From Bradyrhizobium sp. WSM1743 (lineage in GTDB: Bacteria > Pseudomonadota > Alphaproteobacteria > Rhizobiales > Xanthobacteraceae), in the NCBI RefSeq assembly GCF_000473065.1, contig NZ_KI421494.1, positions 1 through 41,154 on the forward strand: DNA of 41,154 nt. Reading direction: 5' to 3'. This document shows, piece by piece, positions 16,709 to 25,939 of this stretch (positions are counted from its first letter, which is position 1; each line of letters opens with the position of its first letter). The notes beneath the pieces were generated by a model. That model was not told the DNA's origin, did not search any database, and worked only from the letters and a program-made list of their open reading frames with translations. The translations under genes were made by a program, and so were the position numbers.

Positions 16709-18265
16709 ATGAAGTCGGGCCCAGGAGGCGCGTCATTGACCTTGTTCCGCCATTTGCATGACGACGCCTTTTTAGCTTTTTCGCGCGATCACAAGCACCT
16801 GTACGCAGCGTGTCTGCTCGATCTGCACGAACGCTTCTTTTCAGGCGCGCCGTCGTTCCCGACGCCGCAGCAGGTGGTCCACGCCATCTACGACGTCATG
16901 CGAGCCAACCCCGTTCTCTGGAACGAGGGCGATGATTTGGGCAGCCTGCCGGAAATGATTTCCGCGGGACGCCGCCGGATGCGGAAGGCCGACGTCGCAC
17001 TCGCTTCCGAGAGGGGCGACAAGGCGCTCGGTCTTGCCCGACAACTATACGCTCGGCTGCTCGCCTGGGGATGGCTTGAAGAGGAGGAATACGGACTACG
17101 CGTTACCGTGGACATGGCTATGGGACCGCTGCTCGTGATCCAGCGGCTCGCGAGCCTCAACAAGGATCTCTCGCAGCGATTCGGCGGCTTGATCGTGCAA
17201 ATCCGCCTCAATCTGGAGGCCGTCGAAAAACTGAGGCCTGAGATCACCGACCGCAAGCAGCGCGAAGCTGCGCTCGCCGTCCGCGAGGCGCGCAATCAGG
17301 CCGACCAGTTCACTAAGAGCCTGCGGGCCATTCTGGCCGACCTGAAGCGCGTCCGACGGACCGTCATGGAGTCGAAAACAGTCGCTACCCGGCTGGAAGT
17401 CTTTTTCGAGGAGTTCATCGAACAGCTCCTGCTGAAGGATTTCGAGTCCATCCTCACCGTCAACCATCCGTACCGCTTCCGCGACGCCATCGTCGATCTC
17501 GCGCGGAGGATCTCCTACACCCCGGAAACCATGCAGGTCCTCGCCGAGGAGTACACAGCTTCCAGCATGGCAGCCGACATCGAGGACGGTCGAATGGCCG
17601 CGGCCGACGACCTGCTGGCCATCGAAAGCATCTTCGATCAGATCGGGGAGATGTTCGATAGGATCGAGGCCTTCCGCAGGCAGCTCGAAGCCCGGGTCCG
17701 CAACACTATTAAGTACGCCGAGCGGGGCGGGCAGGGACTCGTCAGCCGGGCCGGCGACCTGGTGCGGCGCCTGGATGCCCTACTGCGGGACGGCAGGCAC
17801 CACAGGGCGACAATCGAATGGAGCATCGAGCCGCTGCGGTCCCCCTGGTCGGAGCACCATCAAGCGACGGCCAGGCAGCCACGCCGTCCCGTCGAAGCAA
17901 GGGAGCTCGCCGAGCCGCCGTCGGACCCGTTGTATGAACTGCGCAAGAAGCTCCGCCTCGAGTACATCGCTCGCATCGCGCCCCGCCCCGAGGATGTCAG
18001 ACGATTCCTCGAGGGCCAGGTGCCGCCATTCGCGACCAGGGAAGCCCGCTTCATGGAAATCGATACCGTGGACGACTTTCTCGCCTTCGATTGCGCCCGC
18101 CGATATGCGTTGACGGGCGAGGTTCCGGCGCAGGTCGCGGCCGGATTCGATCTGGAGCCGCGCCCAGACACACCGCCCCACGACAGCGAATGGCTTCGGT
18201 GTGCGAACTTCGTGGTCAGGCGATCCGGCCCCCTCCGGAAAGCAGAGGCAGCCCGTGCTCAGTGA
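16709..18265 (+). CDS. jetA: Wadjet system kleisin-like subunit JetA
   Basis: A 518-residue protein of the JetA family with the characteristic N-terminus LFRHLHDDAFLAFSRDHKHL followed by winged-helix-like and long helical segments. It plays the MukF/kleisin role in the SMC-like JetABC complex. It heads a tight four-gene operon: jetB starts inside its last codons. The ribosome site at ATG 16709 (CAAGG) is weak, so a slightly later start is possible. The sequence resembles the DUF5716-type JetA more than the DUF3375 or DUF2397 types, suggesting a type III-like Wadjet, but the subtype is not certain. Confidence 0.85.
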   Translation: MKSGPGGASLTLFRHLHDDAFLAFSRDHKHLYAACLLDLHERFFSGAPSFPTPQQVVHAIYDVMRANPVLWNEGDDLGSLPEMISAGRRRMRKADVALASERGDKALGLARQLYARLLAWGWLEEEEYGLRVTVDMAMGPLLVIQRLASLNKDLSQRFGGLIVQIRLNLEAVEKLRPEITDRKQREAALAVREARNQADQFTKSLRAILADLKRVRRTVMESKTVATRLEVFFEEFIEQLLLKDFESILTVNHPYRFRDAIVDLARRISYTPETMQVLAEEYTASSMAADIEDGRMAAADDLLAIESIFDQIGEMFDRIEAFRRQLEARVRNTIKYAERGGQGLVSRAGDLVRRLDALLRDGRHHRATIEWSIEPLRSPWSEHHQATARQPRRPVEARELAEPPSDPLYELRKKLRLEYIARIAPRPEDVRRFLEGQVPPFATREARFMEIDTVDDFLAFDCARRYALTGEVPAQVAAGFDLEPRPDTPPHDSEWLRCANFVVRRSGPLRKAEAARAQ

Positions 18266-18893
18266 GTTCGAAAACGTCGAGCGCTCCTTCGGCGCGGAAA
18301 AGGCAGCCGACCTCCGCAAGGCGCTGCACTTCCTGCTACGGCGGCAGTTCGTGTTCGCGGGAGATCCCCGGACCGGGACAGTCTACAACACGATCATGGA
18401 TGGCCGCTTCCGCGACGTAGTCGACGGCTTCTTCGATAGTTGCGGATACCGCGTCCATCGCGATCCGGAGGCGCAGTGGGCCGGCATCGTCGCCATGGAC
18501 GAGGACGTGCCGCTGCCCCGGATGAAGCTCGACGAAACCATCGTCATGCTCGTGCTGGCGGCATACTGGCAGCAGGAGGTGAACGTCGGAGCAGTCGAGG
18601 ACCGGGCCGTCATAGTGGCCACTTTGAACGACCTGTTCGATCGCTACCGCGAGATGGCGCAACACGGCGGCGGAGGCGCGATCTCGCCCGCCCGCTTCCG
18701 GGACATCCTGCGCGAGGCCGCCCAACGCAGTTTGGTCGAGATCGGTGATTTTGACGACGAGCAGCAAGACTGCGAGGTCAGGATCCGCCCGATGATCAAG
18801 CTGATCAGTGGCGGCGATGCCCTCCAACGGCTTGAGCGCTACGTCCGTAGCGAGGAGGCGCGGTTTCCGCAGCCCGCGGGAGACGAGGCATGA
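18255..18893 (+). CDS. jetB: Wadjet system KITE-like subunit JetB (DUF4194-like)
   Basis: The GTG at 18255 is preferred as start: it overlaps the jetA end by 11 nt, has GAGG upstream, and gives LSEFENVERSFGAEKAADL, the natural N-terminus (the frame is open to 18201). The 212-residue protein looks like tandem winged helices (ALHFLLRRQFVFAGDPRTG; YRVHRDPEAQWAGIVAMDED; LDETIVMLVLAAYW), as in MukE-like JetB, which bridges JetA and JetC. Its last bases overlap jetC in ATGA, so the complex is made stoichiometrically from one transcript. Confidence 0.87.
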   Translation: MLSEFENVERSFGAEKAADLRKALHFLLRRQFVFAGDPRTGTVYNTIMDGRFRDVVDGFFDSCGYRVHRDPEAQWAGIVAMDEDVPLPRMKLDETIVMLVLAAYWQQEVNVGAVEDRAVIVATLNDLFDRYREMAQHGGGGAISPARFRDILREAAQRSLVEIGDFDDEQQDCEVRIRPMIKLISGGDALQRLERYVRSEEARFPQPAGDEA

Positions 18894-21800
18894 TGGAGCT
18901 ACGCCACCTGACGATGGTGAACTGGCACCTGTTCGACGTCGCCGACATCAACGTAACAGGACACGTCGGGGTCCTGGGCGAGAACCGGTCCGGCAAATCC
19001 ACAATCCTCGACATGGCACAGGTCGTTCTCACCGGCGCGAGCCGGCGGTTCTTGCGCCTGAACGCGGTCGCCGGCGACAGCGGAAAAGCGCGCAGCGGCT
19101 CGAAGCGCAGCGTCGTCGATTACTGCCTTGGGACGCTCGGCGAAGATCAGCGCCGGCGCGACGAGGCGCGCACCTACATCGCGCTCGGTTTCGAAGACAC
19201 GGAAGGCGCCCGGCCACCGGTCACGATCGGCATGGCGCTCGAGGCGCGCAAGTCCGACAGCAGGGAGACAGTACTGGCACTGTTCGTCGCCGTCGGGACC
19301 GTTCTGAGCTCCAAGGACTTCATCGAGCAGCGAGGAAAGTCGCAATTCCCGGCGCAATGGGAGGACGTGCGCGCCCGGATCGTCGCGGCGGTCGGCGAAG
19401 GCAACTTCGTCAATCACCGCGACCGGGCGAGCGACTACGTCCGCGAGTACATGCGCCATCTTCTGCCGCATTCGCCCTATGGCGAGCAGAACGCCAGCGC
19501 CCTGCAGAAATCAATCGTCAACGCGATGACGCTCGACCACAATCAGACGGCGACGCAGTTCGTGCGGAACTACATTCTCGAGGACAGTCCGATTGGCATC
19601 AAGGAGCTGCGCGAGTCGATCCAGACATACCGCAACATCAGCGAGACCATTCGGAAAATGCGCCTCAGGCTCGAAGCCCTGAGGACGCTTCGGGGCGTCC
19701 TCGGCACACTTGAAGAAGCGCTCGAGACCAAGTTTAGGGAGGAGTGGATCGCAAAACGCGCGACTTGGCTCGCGGCGCGCGCGACAAACCTGGACTTCAA
19801 GTCCAAGCGGCGTACCGAGATGGCGCGCCGGGACGCCGCCGCAAAAGAACTCGACTTCATCGACACCGACGTGAAGGCCATCGATAACGAGATCGAACGT
19901 CTCACGGCCGCGATCGCCGAACACGATGCCAAGACCGGCAGAAAGTCCCTGCAGCAGACCGCCGATGTGGCCGGGCAGGCGGCACACCGCGCCTCGGCGG
20001 ACTTCAAGGCTCGCATAGAGAACATCCGTCTCATGGAGCCGCTAAGGACGATGTGCGCGGACGGTTTCGAGGACTTCGTTCCAGCGCTTGAGCGTCTTCT
20101 GACCGCCACCGCCGGGGCCGACATCGGGGGCGTCTCCGACGAGGTCACCGCGGCCGAGAAGTCCTTCGCGGCAAGCGGCGCCAAATGGCTGCCGAAGATC
20201 GACGAAGCGCGTCAAACGATCATCGCCGAGCTTTCCGGGCTCCGCGGCCGGCGCGACGAGGTGCTCGAACGGATCCGACAGCACGCCGTCGGAGGGGCGC
20301 GTGCCTATCTTGGCGACGACACTGAACTCCTCTGCCGCAGGCTGCGGCAGAGGGGAATGGTCCCGCGCGTGCTCTGCGACATCATCGAAGTCGCCGAACC
20401 CGAGTGGGTGGGAGCCGCCGAGGCGCTCCTCGGCCGCGATCGGGAAGCCGTGTTCGTGGACAGAGCGGATATCAGCGCCGCCACGTCAATCTTCAAGGAA
20501 GGTCGCCGCGAGTTTCGCCATGCATCCCTAGTGAGCCTAAACAAGCTCGAGCAGTTCAGGGCCAAGCCGGAGCGCGGCACTTTTCCCTCGATCTTCCGGA
20601 GCCAGGATGCGGACGCGATGGCCTTCATCATGCGCCGCTACGGCAATGTCCGTCTCGCCGACACGCTGGACCAATTCAACAGGCCCGGCCGGGCGATTAT
20701 GAAGGACGGCCTCTACGACGACGGACTCGTCCGGAGCCATCGCTGGATCGAAGCCTCGCAGCACAAGATTGGAAAGGCAGCGCAGGCGAACGCCCTGCGA
20801 TCCCTGCAGGATCAGGCCGAGGAGCTGGGTCGCATCCTGACCGACAAGGGGAAGGAGGCCCATGCCGCGGAGCAGGCTTTTGCCGCTCTGAAGAACATCT
20901 GCGAGGGACGTAATGACCTGGAGGCTTGCGCGGCCGCCTTCGCGGCCGCGCAGATTGAGGCCGCTGAAGCTCAGGCCAGGCTCGATGCCCTCGACGGCGC
21001 GGGGGACGGCGGGCTGCGCGACAAAAAGAGGGCGCAGCAAAAGCTGAAGGAGAAGAGGCTGGAGGAGAGAAAGACACAGCAGAAGGCGTTCGGCGAGCAT
21101 GACGGCGAGGTCAGGTCGGCGGAGAGGAGGCTCGGAGAGGGCGAGAACGTGCCCGGCTCCGAACTCAACCTCAGGGTCGCCCGGTCGATATACCGCAAGT
21201 TCTTCCCACTGTACTCCACCGCGAAAGGCAGGGCCGTCTACCGCGACCGCCTCGATGCCGCAGTCCAAAAAGGCTTCGCGGAGAAACACCGGGCCATCGC
21301 CGAGAAGGCCTTGAAGGATGCGAACGCGTCCGACAGCGAGCGCGCCCGGATCGAGCGACGGGTCCGCGAGCTTCTTTACGATTACTTCGACCAGTTCGGG
21401 ATGAGTTCGCAGGTCGGCGCGGAAAGCGAGCCGCTGCGGGAGGTGAAGCCATGGATGGAGCAGCTCATCTCGGATATCGAATCCAATGAGTTGCGCCAGT
21501 ACGAAAGGCAGGCGCGGGAAGCGGCGGAAAAGGCCTCTACCCTGCTGCGCGGCGAGTTCATCAACGCGCTCACGGCCCGGATCGGAAAGATGGAGCGGGA
21601 GCTGCAATCGTTGAACCGTAGCCTCTACGCACATCCCTTCCATAACGAGCGATATTCATTCCACCGCACCCAGATGGTGGAATTCCAGCCCATCCTGAAG
21701 ATCATCGAAATCGCCAAAACCTCTCCGGAGGCGCTCGATATGCTGTTCCGGGGCGACGTGCCCGATGACTTCCCGCACAAGGATACGATCGTCGCACTCG

Positions 21801-22324
21801 AGGCGCTGCTGGAGGACCCTGACAAGGACTTCACCCAGTTCGAGGACTACCGCAACTTCTACACCTTCGAGATCCACATGGAGGATGTCGCCACCGGCCG
21901 CTCGACCCGCTGGGAGCAGCGGCGCGGCACCGGGTCTGGCGCCGAACAGCAGGTGCCTATCTACGTTGCCATCGGCGCTTCGCTGGCGGCCGTCTACGGC
22001 AGCGCGGAGCGTCGTGCCGGCAAGCCCGCCGGTTTCGCGCTCGCCATGTTCGATGAGGCCTTCTCCAAGATGGACGGCAAGAACCAGCGGCAGATGATGA
22101 GCTTTTACAAAAACCTCGGCCTGCAGTTCGTGATCGCGGCGCCGTTCGAGAAGCGCGTCGCCGTGCTCGAGCACATGGACACCATCGTGGAGGTGGACCG
22201 GATCGGCGAGCAGTCCAGGGCTACCGTGGTGGAACTGAAAGAGAAGGCCAAGCGCGAGCTGATGGCCATCGATCCGGACCTGATGTCCGAAGATGAGCTC
22301 GCCAGCCGTCTGGCCGCCGAGTAG
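18890..22324 (+). CDS. jetC: Wadjet system SMC-like ATPase JetC
   Basis: A 1144-residue SMC/MukB-like ATPase. Walker A is GENRSGKST (residues 30-38). Two long coiled-coil arms surround a hinge region in the middle (about 480-640). The ABC signature region is GSGAEQQVP near 1020 and Walker B is FALAMFDEAFSKMDG near 1050; all ATPase motifs are intact. The complex extrudes loops on circular DNA and recognises small plasmids. The gene starts at an ATGA overlap with jetB and ends 2 bp before jetD. A relic of a close homologue lies at 8.0-8.1 kb. Confidence 0.95.
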   Translation: MMELRHLTMVNWHLFDVADINVTGHVGVLGENRSGKSTILDMAQVVLTGASRRFLRLNAVAGDSGKARSGSKRSVVDYCLGTLGEDQRRRDEARTYIALGFEDTEGARPPVTIGMALEARKSDSRETVLALFVAVGTVLSSKDFIEQRGKSQFPAQWEDVRARIVAAVGEGNFVNHRDRASDYVREYMRHLLPHSPYGEQNASALQKSIVNAMTLDHNQTATQFVRNYILEDSPIGIKELRESIQTYRNISETIRKMRLRLEALRTLRGVLGTLEEALETKFREEWIAKRATWLAARATNLDFKSKRRTEMARRDAAAKELDFIDTDVKAIDNEIERLTAAIAEHDAKTGRKSLQQTADVAGQAAHRASADFKARIENIRLMEPLRTMCADGFEDFVPALERLLTATAGADIGGVSDEVTAAEKSFAASGAKWLPKIDEARQTIIAELSGLRGRRDEVLERIRQHAVGGARAYLGDDTELLCRRLRQRGMVPRVLCDIIEVAEPEWVGAAEALLGRDREAVFVDRADISAATSIFKEGRREFRHASLVSLNKLEQFRAKPERGTFPSIFRSQDADAMAFIMRRYGNVRLADTLDQFNRPGRAIMKDGLYDDGLVRSHRWIEASQHKIGKAAQANALRSLQDQAEELGRILTDKGKEAHAAEQAFAALKNICEGRNDLEACAAAFAAAQIEAAEAQARLDALDGAGDGGLRDKKRAQQKLKEKRLEERKTQQKAFGEHDGEVRSAERRLGEGENVPGSELNLRVARSIYRKFFPLYSTAKGRAVYRDRLDAAVQKGFAEKHRAIAEKALKDANASDSERARIERRVRELLYDYFDQFGMSSQVGAESEPLREVKPWMEQLISDIESNELRQYERQAREAAEKASTLLRGEFINALTARIGKMERELQSLNRSLYAHPFHNERYSFHRTQMVEFQPILKIIEIAKTSPEALDMLFRGDVPDDFPHKDTIVALEALLEDPDKDFTQFEDYRNFYTFEIHMEDVATGRSTRWEQRRGTGSGAEQQVPIYVAIGASLAAVYGSAERRAGKPAGFALAMFDEAFSKMDGKNQRQMMSFYKNLGLQFVIAAPFEKRVAVLEHMDTIVEVDRIGEQSRATVVELKEKAKRELMAIDPDLMSEDELASRLAAE
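20329..20353. repeat. Perfect 12-bp inverted repeat inside jetC
   Basis: CCTCTGCCGCAG and CTGCGGCAGAGG flank a single G. It lies within the coding sequence (encoding LLCRRLRQRG). The length of perfect pairing is unusual for a coding region, but it may be chance in GC-rich DNA. Confidence 0.5.
20928..20951. repeat. Perfect 10-bp inverted repeat inside jetC
   Basis: GCGCGGCCGC and GCGGCCGCGC flank CTTC. It falls in an Ala-rich coiled-coil segment (ACAAAFAAAQ), where repeated GCN codons favour such symmetry. Confidence 0.4.
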
Positions 22325-22326
22325 CC

Positions 22327-23496
22327 ATGGCTCGACGTTTCACTGAAGCGATCGGCCTGCTGAACGACCTGCTCAACCGCTTCGAGGCCGGGGCTGCAAG
22401 CCCGATCGCCCACCCGGACTACCCTGCCTTCCCGTCAGTAGTCGCGGCGGACGCCTTCCTGAAACAGATCAGGGAAGCCGAAAGTGCCGGCGCGGTCTCC
22501 CTTGGTTGGGGCCGCGGCGCCAACCGAGACCAAGTGGCGCACGTGCGGTTGGCCTCGGCGGAGATCCTATACCGATATCTCGGCCGCACCCCGGCCTCAC
22601 GCATCGCGGAGCATGCCGCCGTGCGGCTTGTAGCCGGAGTGGCGCTGCACGAGTCCTTGAAGAACAGCGTCTCTCAAATCGCAGAGGTGTGGGCGCGGGG
22701 TAAGACGTGGCACGGATTCGGTTCGTCCGACGTCGACCCGCTGCGCCACGCATTCGTTCTCGCCCAGGCGATCCTCGATAACAAGCATCTGGACGTCGAC
22801 TACAAAACTTTCTCGCGACGTACGGTGGGACACAGCAAGATACTCGAGCGCATCGAGGGTGCCGTGGTCCGGCTTTTGAGCGGCAGAATGGACTTTCCGC
22901 CCGGCGCGCGGCCACGCGAGGCGCTCCGGGCAATCGGCCTTGAGCGCTTCGCGCCACCGCTGTTGATCGCAGGCAAGATAGACCTCGATGGAGCCGACCT
23001 CTCCGGAATCTCTCCGCTGTATCTCGGAATCACTCCCAAGGAAGCAGATCGCGTCCGCTTTCGGGAGCCGCCGGCCTACGTTCTAACGATCGAAAACTTC
23101 GCAAGCTTCAACCGGCACATCGCCGAGGCGGACCCCGGCCGATTAGGAACGACCATGTATGTCGGCGGGTACCCCTCGCTTGCCACCCAGCAGGCGCTGC
23201 GGACAATCGCAGGCTTAGTATCCGAACAGACACCGATCTTTCATTGGTCAGACATCGATCCGGACGGCACCTGGATCTTCCACACCATCGAGCGCGCCGT
23301 CGATCGACCGATCCGTCCCCACCTCATGAGCGTCGAAGTTGCCGAGCGTTTGGGACAAGTGCCGTTCAAAAAGTCGGCACCCGCTCGATGTCCACCACAC
23401 TCCGGCATCGCAGCTCTGGCAGCGTACCTGGCGAAAGATGGAGCCAAGACACTCGAGCAGGAAGAACTCGATCCAGCCCTGCCAGAGTTTCATTAG
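22327..23496 (+). CDS. jetD: Wadjet system TOPRIM nuclease JetD
   Basis: A 389-residue protein starting 2 bp after jetC. The C-terminal half carries a topoisomerase VI-like TOPRIM fold: Glu256 in YVLTIENFASFN, and the Asp-x-Asp pair Asp309/Asp311 in HWSDIDPDG, the metal-binding residues that cleave DNA. The N-terminal half is a helical arm (LLNDLLNRFEAG; RLVAGVALHESLKNSVSQ). The C-terminus (AAYLAKDGAKTLEQEELDP) matches family ends, so the gene is complete. JetD nicks or cuts the plasmid that JetABC has reeled in. With jetABC intact the system should be functional. Confidence 0.92.
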   Translation: MARRFTEAIGLLNDLLNRFEAGAASPIAHPDYPAFPSVVAADAFLKQIREAESAGAVSLGWGRGANRDQVAHVRLASAEILYRYLGRTPASRIAEHAAVRLVAGVALHESLKNSVSQIAEVWARGKTWHGFGSSDVDPLRHAFVLAQAILDNKHLDVDYKTFSRRTVGHSKILERIEGAVVRLLSGRMDFPPGARPREALRAIGLERFAPPLLIAGKIDLDGADLSGISPLYLGITPKEADRVRFREPPAYVLTIENFASFNRHIAEADPGRLGTTMYVGGYPSLATQQALRTIAGLVSEQTPIFHWSDIDPDGTWIFHTIERAVDRPIRPHLMSVEVAERLGQVPFKKSAPARCPPHSGIAALAAYLAKDGAKTLEQEELDPALPEFH

Positions 23497-23553
23497 AAAA
23501 TGCGCGCGAACGCTCGTGTTTGCGGCTTTGGCTGTCTCGTTCAAGACGTCGTT

Positions 23554-23569
23554 TGTTTCAAGCGCGACA
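23554..23569 (+). promoter_or_regulatory. NifA upstream activator site (TGT-N10-ACA)
   Basis: TGT at 23554-23556 and ACA at 23567-23569 separated by exactly ten bases (TTCAAGCGCG). It sits 87 bp before the sigma-54 element at 23641, a standard NifA enhancer position. Confidence 0.7.
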
Positions 23570-23640
23570 ACAGCACCGCCTGCAACCACGTGCTGCGGGA
23601 AAACCGACATCGTTTCTTCATAGAAACGCTCAACCGACAT

Positions 23641-23656
23641 TGGCATGCCGGTTGCT
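23641..23656 (+). promoter_or_regulatory. Sigma-54 (RpoN) promoter between jetD and the hydrazine cluster
   Basis: TGGCATG (23641-23647), CCGG, TTGCT (23652-23656): one base off the perfect TGGCACG-N4-TTGCW. The flanks (GTTTCTTCATAGAAACGCTC before it, TTGAAGATG after it) match the NRPS promoter cassette at 38.8 kb. Transcription would begin near 23668 toward the biosynthetic operon, 1 kb before its first gene. Confidence 0.7.
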
Positions 23657-24011
23657 TGAAGATGTGACGAAACCACTTGTGACTATGATGCTCGTTCAGC
23701 ATCCGGCTGACGTATTCAGATGAAGCTTGCGCGCTTGATGATGGCACAGGTCCCCTGATGCGCTTTCCAAACCGGGCGCATGCCTTGCGAACTCTGCCAT
23801 CTTCCGATGCGCTCCGGTTTGCCGGGCAGAAGCCGATTGTCTTGTAAGGGGGCTTGCAACGAATGGTGGTTCTCAACAAGAACGCCAGCGTAAAGGCGTC
23901 CTCAGGAGGGTCGTTGGCATCGCTTTAGCCTATGGCTCAGGGTGGGGCATCTGCGACATGCGGAGCCTGCGCTCTTGAAGCTAACAGCCGGCCTTGCATC
24001 GGTGCTTGCAG

Positions 24012-24233
24012 ATGGTCAATGAGTCAATGCAGAACGATTGGGATCTTGAGAAAATACTCAGGCAACAGGACGAGCTCAAGGTCAAGCTGCTTCGCGCCCG
24101 ATCGGTTGTCGCCGAATGTAAGGCAGGATTGGCTGATCTGGAGCGGAGGCTTGAGTGTCGAGCGGTCTCATCATCGATCGATAAACGCCAGCACAACTCT
24201 GTGGCAAACAATTCATACGCAAAGCGACGGTAG
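24012..24233 (+). CDS. Possible small coiled-coil protein (73 aa)
   Basis: From ATG 24012 the frame gives MVNESMQNDWDLEKILRQQD and then ELKVKLLRARSVVAECKAGL, ADLERRLE: a long amphipathic helix with good heptads, then a polar tail. No ribosome site stands out and the family is unknown. The helical pattern makes chance less likely, but it may be a fragment. Confidence 0.35.
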   Translation: MVNESMQNDWDLEKILRQQDELKVKLLRARSVVAECKAGLADLERRLECRAVSSSIDKRQHNSVANNSYAKRR

Positions 24234-24333
24234 CAGAGCTGGAGATCCGGTCAACAGCAGGGCCAGAAGCCTCATAAATTGCAGTACACGCACATATAGC
24301 GTGGGCTGACATACCTCCCCGAGCGGCCGCGGC

Positions 24334-24590
24334 GTATCGGCGGAAACGGCCACAGCCAACTTTCAACAGATTGCGAATACCTATGGCGACGGCGCGAAAA
24401 AATCCTTCCAACAGACCAGGTCGTTTTTCGAGAAGCTCGCGGGCGTGCGGTCGCCTGACGAGGCTCTTGAGCTTCAGGCCGATTTCCTGAAGCAGATTCA
24501 TGAAAACCTCATGCTGACTCGCACAAGATCCGTAAGCTCCACAGGGAGATGGTCAAGCAGAAGATGTTGCCGAACCAGACTACGTTTGTC
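24334..24590 (+). pseudogene. Phasin-family protein, C-terminal relic
   Basis: The frame from 24334 reads AETATANFQQIANTYGDGAK, then SFFEKLAGVRSPDEALELQA and DFLKQIHENL, the conserved phasin core in which EKLAG-x-RSPDEALELQ is diagnostic. Near 24515 a frameshift puts the expected end (HKIRKLHREMVKQKMLP) in another frame. No N-terminal part or start is found. It is a granule-associated-protein relic between the promoter cassette and the biosynthetic operon. Confidence 0.75.
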
Positions 24591-24676
24591 CGCTAGCTTG
24601 ACTCATGCGTTTGACGCATGGGCCGTACGATTTCTAGTTTGCTGTGAAAAGGACCGGCATACGGGAGGCTCGTCGC

Positions 24677-25939
24677 ATGTATGACGTAATTGGTATCGGA
24701 GTTGGTCCGTTTAATCTCAGCCTTGCCGCTCTCATAAAACCGACTGGACTAGGGTGTCTGTTCATTGACGATAAGCCGAGTTTTGCCTGGCACGCCGGAA
24801 TGGCATTTTCGAGCGCCAGGTTACGAGTGTCACATATCAAAGACTGTGTGTCGCTCGTAGACCCAACCAGTTCGTTTTCATTTCTCAACTTTTTGCTCCG
24901 AAATGGGCGGCTCCACGCATTCGTCAATCGACGGTCCGGCGGAGTCTCTCGCAAGGAGTTCTTGCAGTACTACGCCTGGGTTGCAGATCAGCTTCCGTAT
25001 CTTAGATTTGGACAAAAGGCACTGGATGTGCGCCCCGAAACATCACATTTCCGCGTCACGACCAGTGAGGCGGAATATCAGGCCCGACACGTCGTACTTG
25101 GACTCGGAATCTGTCCCGACATGCCGGATTGCGTGCGTCCCTTTTTGGGCGAACGCGTCTATCACGTGGCAGACTATCTGAATAGGGCGCCACCGGCCGC
25201 AGGAGAACGAGTCTTGCTCGTCGGCGGGGGGCAAAGCGGCAGCGAGGTGATGGAACAGCTGTTCGCGGGCCCACCCCTGAAGCAGATACTTTGGGTTACG
25301 CCGCACGACAACATTGAGCCGATAGATGACTGCGCATTCACCAACGAGTATTATACGCCTGCCTATTTCCGCCACTTTCAAGCTCAGGCGCTCTCACGTC
25401 GACGCGAATGGGTGCAGGTCAAGAAGCTAAGCAGCGACGGCGTGTCGCTGGATCTCGCAAATCAGCTGTTCGACAAAATCTATGAACGTCGCTTCGTTGA
25501 GGGTGAGAACGACGGCGTCCGGTTAATCGTCAACGCTTGCCTCGAAGGTCTGCGGCAGAACGGAGCGGGCTTCGAAGTTACCCTCAAGTGCACTGAGACC
25601 GCAGCAACACGCAGGGCGCCGGTCGACCGTGTGATCTTGGCCACCGGTTTTGTCCCCAACACGCCGCCATTCTTCGACCGCATCATGCAGCTCGCCTGTA
25701 TTGAGGATAGTTTGCCCAAGATCAGGGCAGACTGTTCACTTGAGAGCCGGATAGCCCTGCCAGGCAAGATCTACTTCCAGAACAGAACGCGCATCCAGCA
25801 TGGTTTGCAGAACGCGAATCTGTCGCTCGTCGCCTATCGCAACGCAAGGATCGTCAACAGCATCATGGGAAAGGAGTTCTATCCGATGGACATGGATCCA
25901 TCGATGTTGTCGCGTCTGGCTGAACTGGAGGAGGAATGA
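24677..25939 (+). CDS. FAD-dependent L-lysine/L-ornithine N-hydroxylase
   Basis: ATG 24677 is chosen: GGGAGG lies 9 nt upstream and MYDVIGIGVGPFNLSLAAL is the family's normal N-terminus (frame open to 24644). The 420-residue protein has the FAD motif GIGVGPFN (residues 6-13), the NADPH motif GGGQSGSE (183-190) and the ATGF motif near 322-325. It belongs to the IucD/PvdA/SidA class, which converts the side-chain amine of lysine or ornithine to a hydroxylamine. It overlaps the next gene by 4 nt. In siderophore loci it would sit with NIS or NRPS synthetases; here its partner is a cupin-MetRS fusion, pointing to N-N bond formation. Confidence 0.9.
   Translation: MYDVIGIGVGPFNLSLAALIKPTGLGCLFIDDKPSFAWHAGMAFSSARLRVSHIKDCVSLVDPTSSFSFLNFLLRNGRLHAFVNRRSGGVSRKEFLQYYAWVADQLPYLRFGQKALDVRPETSHFRVTTSEAEYQARHVVLGLGICPDMPDCVRPFLGERVYHVADYLNRAPPAAGERVLLVGGGQSGSEVMEQLFAGPPLKQILWVTPHDNIEPIDDCAFTNEYYTPAYFRHFQAQALSRRREWVQVKKLSSDGVSLDLANQLFDKIYERRFVEGENDGVRLIVNACLEGLRQNGAGFEVTLKCTETAATRRAPVDRVILATGFVPNTPPFFDRIMQLACIEDSLPKIRADCSLESRIALPGKIYFQNRTRIQHGLQNANLSLVAYRNARIVNSIMGKEFYPMDMDPSMLSRLAELEEE

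Larger units (their letters stand above)
23497..24333. other. Promoter cassette followed by scrambled relic DNA
   Basis: Apart from the NifA/sigma-54 cassette and a possible small coiled-coil gene (both listed), no gene can be supported. A conspicuous feature is how short the frames are directly downstream of a good promoter, suggesting that its original gene has been lost or that it now drives genes further on. Confidence 0.5.

Noticed and set aside
20537..21643. 368-codon open frame on the minus strand
   Set aside because: It lies entirely inside jetC, opposite strand, with low-complexity Leu/Arg composition and no family features.
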